A stretch of 7,497 nt of DNA from CAYGAG01 sp964347765. GTDB lineage: Archaea > Thermoproteota > Bathyarchaeia > Bathyarchaeales > Bathycorpusculaceae. Both the position numbers and the translations under genes were made by a program. Positions 1 through 6,100 of this stretch are shown in pieces. How positions within the stretch are numbered: the first letter of the stretch is position 1; each line of letters begins with the position of its first letter. The DNA is taken from contig CAYGAG010000075.1 in the NCBI GenBank assembly GCA_964347765.1, positions 1 to 7,497 on the forward strand, read 5' to 3'. The notes below the pieces were generated by a model. The model made no database searches, was not told the origin of the DNA, and was given only the letters and a program-made list of their open reading frames with translations.

Positions 1-1291
1 AGACTTGAACACCTTTAACTTGGGTTTCTTCTTCAGCGTCTGGCAAGATCTTTACGTTGAAGGCTAAGACTACGCCGTAGAAGGGTTCGTTTTCCTTCAC
101 AACCTCAGCTTCTATAACTTCTCTTTTTGAGACGTCTCCAACATCAGCCAGACGAATCGGTATGTCTTTTCGTCTCAGGCTCTCAGCAATGGCTTCCAGA
201 GAACCCAAAGTGTCAGCCTTCAAGACTACACCGTCAACATCTGTTTCTATTCGAATTCTGTCTATCTCTTCTGAAACAAGCCGACCATACTCCTCTGGGT
301 CTTCATTTTCTGGAACGACGTAGAGAGGTGCGCCTGCTAATGCGCCTTCTAGATCTGGAGCTGCAATCTTCACTCCTGATGCGGCTGAGACTGAGTTAAC
401 AGAGGAGAATTTGTCTCTCGGATCTCTGATTTCGTCCAGGGGTTTGGGGACCAATATGGCTCTTATACGTGTCGTTATTGTTTTTTCTTTGCCTCCCACA
501 ACTATTCGGTCGTCCTTTTGCAGGATTCCGTCGTAGATGATTGTGTTGATTGTCAATCCTAGGCCGGGTTCTTCCTTTACCTCAAGGATCGTGCCTTTTG
601 CTGGTCCTTTGCTGGTTTGCAGACGTTTTTTCAGATATTGCTGTGTCAAACCTACGAGAACCATTAATAGCTCTGTTACTCCTTCCCCTGTCTTGGCGCT
701 TGTCGGCACTATGGCCACGGTTTTGGTGAAGTCTTTCACTCGGTCGAAGCGATCAGTTCTGAAGCTCTGATGGGAAAAAGAGCCTATTATCTCGTATATG
801 CGGTTGTCCAAATCCTCTTTGACGTAACGATCTTGTTGCTGGTAGCTCTTCAGAAAGGCGGTGTCTGGGATGGATTTCCAGCCTGGTACGCGGTCTATCT
901 TGTTGGCGGCTACTAAGAAAGGGGTCTTGCGGGACTTCAGGATATCCATGCTTTCGTAGGTCTGCTCTTCGAATCCTCGGATGACATCGATGACGAGTAT
1001 GGCAATGTCGGCGACGCTGCCGCCTCGTTTGCGTAGATTTGTGAAAGCCTCGTGCCCTGGTGTGTCGATAACGAGTAGGCCTGGAATCTGTATCTCGCTT
1101 TTTATTGTGGAGAGCATGGGGCCGACTAGTTTTTCTAAGGTGTCTACTGGGAAGAAGCTGGCTCCAATATGTTGCGTGATGCCTCCTGCTTCGCGAGCTT
1201 GCACGCTGGTTTTCCGTATTTTGTCTAAGAGCAGTGTCTTCCCAGTATCTACATGGCCAAGGGTACAGACGATGGGTTGACGGATGGGCAT
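1..1291 (-). CDS. infB: Archaeal translation initiation factor aIF5B (IF2 family GTPase), 3' end outside window
   Basis: This GTPase promotes ribosomal subunit joining at the end of translation initiation. I translated 430 residues without a stop. All G motifs are visible: G1 GHVDTGKT (residues 12-19), G2 GGIT (36-39), G3 DTPGH (76-80), G4 NKID (130-133) and G5 SAK (198-200). The G domain is followed by a beta-barrel domain II (about 225-330) and the start of domain III, including GDVSKREVIEAEV near residue 395. The family is usually about 600 residues, so roughly the last quarter, including domain IV, lies beyond the left edge. I chose ATG 1291 because the family normally starts just before the IRQPIV strand and an AGGA lies 9 bases upstream. 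An in-frame ATG at 1321 would add ten residues (MQNDSPGKEE), with no visible ribosome binding site. There is no intein in the P-loop region. G1 has Thr where many archaea have His, as in eukaryotic eIF5B. Confidence 0.96.
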   Translation of the reverse strand, partial: MPIRQPIVCTLGHVDTGKTLLLDKIRKTSVQAREAGGITQHIGASFFPVDTLEKLVGPMLSTIKSEIQIPGLLVIDTPGHEAFTNLRKRGGSVADIAILVIDVIRGFEEQTYESMDILKSRKTPFLVAANKIDRVPGWKSIPDTAFLKSYQQQDRYVKEDLDNRIYEIIGSFSHQSFRTDRFDRVKDFTKTVAIVPTSAKTGEGVTELLMVLVGLTQQYLKKRLQTSKGPAKGTILEVKEEPGLGLTINTIIYDGILQKDDRIVVGGKEKTITTRIRAILVPKPLDEIRDPRDKFSSVNSVSAASGVKIAAPDLEGALAGAPLYVVPENEDPEEYGRLVSEEIDRIRIETDVDGVVLKADTLGSLEAIAESLRRKDIPIRLADVGDVSKREVIEAEVVKENEPFYGVVLAFNVKILPDAEEETQVKGVQV

Positions 1292-1381
1292 TTCCTCTTT
1301 TCCTGGGCTGTCGTTTTGCATGACAAGAGGTTCAGATGTGCCTTATGAATGATGTGGTTCAGAGTAGTAAGCTATTGCTGG

Positions 1382-1582
1382 CTACTCTATTCTTGCGAAG
1401 ATTAAGAGTAGGCCTATAACCAACATTATCAGGCTTAGGAATCCGAAGAACCCTGTATAATCCTTCAACGCTGGGCCACTTGTGAAGGCGAAGTATGTGG
1501 CTAGGGAACCTACTACGAGTAGGATTAGACCAAAGAATTTTTCAGCCACCAAGAGGCCGAAGCCGGCTTCCTCACTGCTCAT
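1382..1582 (-). CDS. Small two-helix membrane protein upstream of aIF5B
   Basis: This is a 66-residue hypothetical protein. A short acidic N-terminus (MSSEEAGFG) precedes two hydrophobic segments at about residues 16-34 and 44-63. They are separated by a short polar turn (SGPALKDYTG), and the chain ends in ARIE. The shape is a helical hairpin with few charges inside the membrane, and no enzymatic motif is visible. It lies on the same strand as aIF5B, 90 bases upstream of the preferred aIF5B start (60 from the alternative), so the two are probably co-transcribed from the TATA-like box near 1633-1642. I take it as real because its composition is a clean membrane hairpin, it has its own promoter-like sequence, and the plus-strand reading of the same bases gives a poor protein. 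The function is unknown, and the neighbour does not explain why a translation factor would be paired with it. Confidence 0.72.
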   Translation of the reverse strand: MSSEEAGFGLLVAEKFFGLILLVVGSLATYFAFTSGPALKDYTGFFGFLSLIMLVIGLLLIFARIE

Positions 1583-1632
1583 GTTTCGTTTCTTCCCTGT
1601 GCCCTACAGTTCAAGGATTGATAAACATTCAA

Positions 1633-1642
1633 AGATTTAAAG
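1633..1642 (-). promoter_or_regulatory. TATA-like box for the membrane-hairpin/aIF5B cluster
   Basis: On the minus strand this reads CTTTAAATCT, preceded by purine-rich AAATC bases that could act as a BRE. A start of transcription about 25 bases downstream (near 1612) would leave a leader of about 30 bases before ATG 1582. The match is by eye only. Confidence 0.45.
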
Positions 1643-1866
1643 GATTTCCTACTCGCTTTGCAGTGATTTTATATGTTGACTGTAATAACGTTTTCAAGAG
1701 ATCTGTCTGACTGTTCCTTCGCAACTCAGCTGAGAGCGCGCGACTGAATTTCAGAGTTGATTTACCACTTCTATTTTGTCTTTCTTGACATTTTCCTGTA
1801 GATGAAGGACACAGAATGTCCGATGTAAAAGATGTATTATCAAGAATAAGGTTTTCAGTTTCATAA

Positions 1867-1876
1867 TTTATTTATG
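1867..1876 (+). promoter_or_regulatory. TATA-like box upstream of the KaiC-like gene
   Basis: TTTATTTATG lies in an AT-rich stretch. Transcription would be expected about 25 bases downstream, near 1895-1900, giving a leader of about 45 bases before ATG 1942. A GGAG at 1904-1907 is too far (about 35 bases) from ATG 1942 to be its ribosome binding site. Confidence 0.4.
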
Positions 1877-1941
1877 CACTTGGTAATCCGTAGGATGAAT
1901 AAAGGAGACTTCCCGGGAAAAGCCAAGCTATGTGATATCGA

Positions 1942-2649
1942 ATGGAAGATAATGAAAGAAGTGTGTTGATTGAGCGGATTCCTACAGGTATAGATGGTCT
2001 AGACGATTTGGTTGAAGGGGGTTTTCCTCGTGGCGGCCTCATCTTGCTGGCAGGCTCTCCAGGTTCTGGGAAGACGATCGCTTCAGCTCAGTATTTGCAT
2101 ATTGGAGCAGCAGAATTAGGTGAGAGAGGCATTTACGTTTCTTTTGCAGAACGGAGAGAGACTTTTCTCAAGAACATGTTAAGATTCGGACTAGATTTCG
2201 AGGAGCTAGAGAAGGAGAAGAGATTCAGGTTCCTGGACATGATGGCATGCAATGAAGACAACGTTGGCTCCGCATTAACCATGGTTCTGGGAGAAGTGAC
2301 AGCGATAGGCGCCAAAAGACTCGTCATCGACTCATTCACTGCAATGGCTCAAGCATTCAAGAGAAAGATAGATGCAAGGATCATCATCCACTTGCTAGAA
2401 AAGATGGTGAGGCAAAGTGACTGCACAACACTTTTGCTTGTGGAAATCCCCACTGGAAGTCTACGCATAGGGCTTGGAATCGAAGAGTTCGTCGCAGATG
2501 GCATAATCTTGTTCGAAGTAGTCGAAGAAAAAGCCGGAATCAGGAGAAGAGCAATAGTGAGAAAGATGCGCGGCACCAATCACGACATGAATTACAACAA
2601 CATCGTCATCTCAGCCGAAGGGTTTTCGTTGATGCCTGAAGTGACCTAA
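1942..2649 (+). CDS. KaiC/RAD55-like RecA-superfamily ATPase, single domain
   Basis: This is a 235-residue soluble ATPase of the archaeal KaiC-like family. The order of motifs is typical: RIPTGIDGLDDLVEGGFPRG (12-31), Walker A GSPGSGKT (38-45), the strand IYVSFAE (64-70) where KaiC carries its catalytic glutamates, Walker B LVIDS (127-131), LLLVEIP (164-170), and the C-terminal KMRGTNH (208-214). It is one RecA core, whereas cyanobacterial KaiC has two. Of the two adjacent glutamates in KaiC (F-E-E), only the second is kept here (F-A-E, E70). Such proteins hydrolyse ATP and often serve signalling or as partners of sensors, but no substrate can be read from the sequence. The start is ATG 1942, because an in-frame TGA lies at 1933-1935. 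No Shine-Dalgarno stands close by. The 126-residue gene follows after 13 bases, implying an operon. FlaH or a Rad55-like repair factor is an alternative family name, but no archaellum or recombination genes are nearby. Confidence 0.9.
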   Translation: MEDNERSVLIERIPTGIDGLDDLVEGGFPRGGLILLAGSPGSGKTIASAQYLHIGAAELGERGIYVSFAERRETFLKNMLRFGLDFEELEKEKRFRFLDMMACNEDNVGSALTMVLGEVTAIGAKRLVIDSFTAMAQAFKRKIDARIIIHLLEKMVRQSDCTTLLLVEIPTGSLRIGLGIEEFVADGIILFEVVEEKAGIRRRAIVRKMRGTNHDMNYNNIVISAEGFSLMPEVT

Positions 2650-2662
2650 CAACGCTGAGAAA

Positions 2663-3043
2663 GTGTCTGCGATGAAACAAAAGAAAGCGCGCGATGTGAG
2701 ACCTGAGTTCCGAGTTATTCTCTATCAAGCAGTTTATGAAGGATTGAGAAGCATCTGCCCGTCCGCTCCAGAAGCAGTTCTTCTATACCTTGAAAGAGAC
2801 GGATCAATCGGTCCGGACCGGACTATTGAAGACCCAGAAGCTTTTCACAAAGGTCTCAGTAGGATATTCGGGTTTGGAGCAAGCCTTATCGAGAGAAGGA
2901 TCTTAGGAATCCTTTACGAAAGACTTCAGATGGACGGAGAAATCCAAGACCGATTCTGCTTCCTACATGAGGTTAAGACTGTGCGGAAAAAGCTTTCATC
3001 AGTGAAAGTGGAGGCTTTTTCATTTGAGACTGTGAACGTTTGA
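2663..3043 (+). CDS. Small helical protein resembling archaeal NitrOD5-type output domain
   Basis: This protein has 126 residues with a GTG start at 2663, preceded by GAGA about 5 bases upstream. ATG 2672, three codons in, is an alternative. A basic, charged N-terminus leads into a compact, probably alpha-helical domain (about 16-90). The characteristic part is I-E-D-P-E-A-F-H-K-G-L at 55-65, then IFGFGASLIERRIL (68-81) and LYERL. From memory, this resembles the small archaeal domain named NitrOD5 (DUF3227-like), found alone or as an output module in archaeal signalling proteins. That match was not checked. The last 35 residues are charged and unassigned. The gene starts 13 bases after the KaiC-like gene and is almost certainly co-transcribed, suggesting a partner or effector of that ATPase. 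No DNA-binding helix-turn-helix or catalytic residues are evident. Confidence 0.8.
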   Translation: MSAMKQKKARDVRPEFRVILYQAVYEGLRSICPSAPEAVLLYLERDGSIGPDRTIEDPEAFHKGLSRIFGFGASLIERRILGILYERLQMDGEIQDRFCFLHEVKTVRKKLSSVKVEAFSFETVNV

Positions 3044-3065
3044 TATTGATTGCAGCTTCATAACG

Positions 3066-3071
3066 TTTTTT
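3066..3071 (+). terminator. Possible T-run terminator after the KaiC-like operon
   Basis: Six consecutive T residues lie 23 bases after the stop of the 126-residue gene and 37 bases before the surface-protein start. Archaeal terminators can be simple T-runs, but six is short and no stem is evident. It may be chance, in which case all three genes share one transcript. Confidence 0.2.
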
Positions 3072-3108
3072 CAGTAACCTATCCAAAGTCTAGCGTTGGT
3101 TATCCGTA

Positions 3109-3192
3109 TTGACCTTTAGGTCTCATTTCCAGAAGATATGCTACTTATTCCTTCTACTGCTAGTCAGCCTTGTCCTGTTATGCCCTGTTGAC
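3109..3192 (+). other. Signal peptide of the surface protein
   Basis: Residues 1-28 have a basic start (R4, K9), a long hydrophobic core ICYLFLLLLVSLVLL (10-24) and then CPVDSED. Cleavage probably falls around residues 26-30. A lipobox is not convincing even though C25 follows LVLL, because the protein has a downstream transmembrane anchor. Confidence 0.75.
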
Positions 3193-6100
3193 AGCGAGGA
3201 CGGAATAGCCTACATAACATATTATCCTAGCAGCTATCGTCTTGTTGAGGGAATGCACGTCTCTGGGGGGTTTCCGGAATCTGTTCAATCGTTGGACTCC
3301 GATTGTTTGACTGTCCAGAGTGAACCATCAGAGCAATTCATGTTTAGCAATCCTTCGGTATACGTCTTGAGGCAATTGACAAGCTGTGTCTCTGGTCATA
3401 TTCCAGATCTAGTGTCAGAGGATGATCTTCATATGGTCTTCAGGAGTTATTTCTCAGGAAACAATGCTGTAGATTTCGTAGATTATTATATGTCGGATGT
3501 TGACTATTCCGCTGACAAAGGGACACATAGCAATTTTACGGCTCAACTAAGTGGTCCCGACTCTATTTTTGACACGTTGACTGAGGAGAATACTGGCGGT
3601 GCAAGCAATGCAACGTTCATTGACGCAGAATCGTTTGAGGGGGCTTGGCCTCCCACGGGTTGGACTGAAGGTGGACCCTGGGATAGGGAAAGTGACCAAG
3701 CGTATAATGGATCTTATTCAGCTGATTTTGATGGTGACTTCATCAGTCCATCGGGGAGTCTGTCCACACCTGCCCTGAATTGCTCTGACGCTAATGCTAT
3801 ATACGTGGACTTCTGGTATAGAGATGACGATTGTGATAACGGCGAGTTCCTACTTCAATATTACAATGGAACTAATTGGAATACGATTTCTGATTTAGGA
3901 TCAACCCTGCAGGAAGATCAATGGCTCCACTATCAAGACAAAGTTACTGACAGCCAATATTCGATATCAGATTTCATAGTGCGTTGGCGTGCCGAGTCCG
4001 TAGACTTTGGGGAACACGTCTGGGTTGACTTAATCACTATACAAAAAGAAATTCAAAGCGCTGACAACTACGAGCTTGATCTGGAGATGCAGTGGCAAAA
4101 CGTGAGCTATCAAGAGATTAATAAGGAATTAGCCGTCTACGTGGATAGGGGGAACAACACACATTGCTTGAATGCTTCTGGAGGATACCTGACAGTTGGA
4201 GATGGGACACCCGATTGGGGTTCCTCGATGGGAACGATATCGTTCTGGATGAAATGGAACATTGTCAACAACAGACCTTGGGGTCAACATGATGATATGG
4301 AGACAAGATTCTCAGCCAACACTTTGATTCTTGATTGGGGATACCCAGCCTCACTCATGAGTAACACAATCTTTTCACCTGACAAATGGTACTTCATAGC
4401 TATTGCATGGAATGAAGACACAGATGATCTGAGTTTGTACGTCGGCGATCAAGACAACCCTCCTCAACTGGATGCCCAAAACGATGCTTGGGCGTCTAGA
4501 GTGTCAGACGTAGGAGCTGTAGAGAACAATTTCATGGCTTCGAGGGGAGGTTTAGATCCAACAGATGGAGTTGGTGATGATCTTAGATATTGGAACATTA
4601 GCAGAACACTTACTGACATCCAGAAAGACTACAACTTCGAACTGACTGGATCTGAGAGCAACTTGAGATCCTACTTCAGGCTTAACAATGATTTCGACGA
4701 CACAGGATCTGACAATAATGACGGTTCTGCTTCTGGAATCTACATGTTCTCTTCAGGAGTGGCATTCGCTCGTCCGCCTACTGAAAACATTCAAGTAGAT
4801 GTCTGGCATGGTGGACTATGGCAGAATCTTGTCACAGATCTTTCTGAAGGCTGGAACAACGTTTCAATCTCATCTTACGTTGACTCGCCAACACTCACAA
4901 TCAGATTTAAAGGCGTCGTGGAAGCCGATGACGGAGTTCAAGACAGTTGGGCCATAGATGCAGCTCTTCTTCATGTCTGGTCCAATGAATATATGGCAGA
5001 GGTCGAATTTGCTGGTTCAAGCGACCTGGAGAACTGGTCCACGATCAACTGGACAGCCAGCATAGGCTGGACAGTCGGTTCGATCAATGTCACTGCTCAA
5101 CTCTACAGCTTCTCTCTCGGTGACTATTCTTCAGGTGGAGATGGTTATCTGAGTTATGAATCAAGCGCTAGTTCTCATGAAGACGAAGTAAAGAGTCAGA
5201 ATGTGGCAAACAATCTGGATCATTTCAGAAACTCTACGGGTCATTGGAAAATGAAGATCAAAGGAGTTAAGGTAACGGATGATCAATTCGATCTGGAAAT
5301 AGATTGGATCGAACTCAAGCTTTCGGAAGATTACGAGTTGTCGACGGAGTACTCCTTCTCAGATATGACAACAGATACTGCGGTGCGGCTTAATTTCACA
5401 GTTACAAGTCATTACAGTCAGGTCGGTGTAAACGTCACAATACAAGCGTGGAATTACTCATCCTCATCCTATGCTGAAGATGTTGAAGCCTCTCTTTCGT
5501 ACACATCAGACGTAGGCAACGAGACTAGAACGCTAAGCATAATCACCGACCCTGAATTTTACGTCTCGAACGGAACAGCTAAGATCAGAATTAGAGGCGT
5601 GTCGTCAAGCCAGTTCCTCCAGGAGATAGACAGAATCAGCCTTTCATATGGATATTCATCAGTGCATCCCTGGGGATTGCCATTCGGCTGGGGTGGGATC
5701 CTTTTATACACGGTGCCAGCGGGAGTCAGTCTTCTGTTCATCTCAGTCCTCATACTTAGGCGTAGGAACAGAAAAAAGCCTAATATTGAAGATAAAATGC
5801 ATCCGTTCGCCGGATCGTTTGGGATGAGCCATGAGCAGATGGCTGGCAAGAAGATGCTCTTGGAGATTGATCCTACCAGTGATTTTCAAGGGATTCTGTT
5901 CAACTTTGCTTCTGAAGCGAATAATCGAGGCGAAAAACTGTTCATATTCACTAGTCGAGGTAGCCCCCTGCATTCAAAATTTTCTGGATCGAAGAATACA
6001 GGGTTCTATCTCTTAGCTTCAAAATCCTTCACAGCTAAACAAGGAAGAGCGAGGGAAGCTCTTCTCCCTGCAAATGACCTTTCTATTCTACTGGATACGA

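Larger units (their letters stand above)
1583..1941. other. Divergent intergenic region without a recognisable gene
   Basis: This stretch of about 360 bases separates the minus-strand aIF5B cluster from the plus-strand KaiC-like gene. It holds a TATA-like box for each side, near 1633-1642 on the minus strand and 1867-1876 on the plus strand. A second plus-strand TATA-like string (TTTTATATG, about 1667-1675) has no obvious gene behind it. A short GCGCGC palindrome lies near 1735-1740. I saw no tRNA cloverleaf, and only very short open frames, such as a 16-codon one from ATG 1816. Confidence 0.6.

Noticed and set aside
127..1280. Plus-strand open frames of 77-99 codons at 127-399, 537-770 and 981-1280
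   Set aside because: They lie opposite the aIF5B gene, whose minus-strand reading keeps all G motifs. Their translations have no recognisable pattern.
1495..1710. 71-codon plus-strand frame
   Set aside because: It overlaps the membrane-hairpin gene in antisense and its promoter. Its composition is not protein-like.
1816..1866. 16-codon frame MSDVKDVLSRIRFSVS
   Set aside because: It is too short to support, lies before the TATA-like box of the next gene, and has no ribosome binding site.
2133..2579. Minus-strand frames at 2133-2339 and 2349-2579
   Set aside because: They are antisense shadows of the KaiC-like ATPase, which has intact motifs in the sense direction.
5559..6016. Frames at 5559-5849 and 5743-5973 (minus) and 5831-6016 (plus)
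   Set aside because: They overlap the transmembrane and cytoplasmic coding part of the surface protein, which is clearly coding in its own frame.
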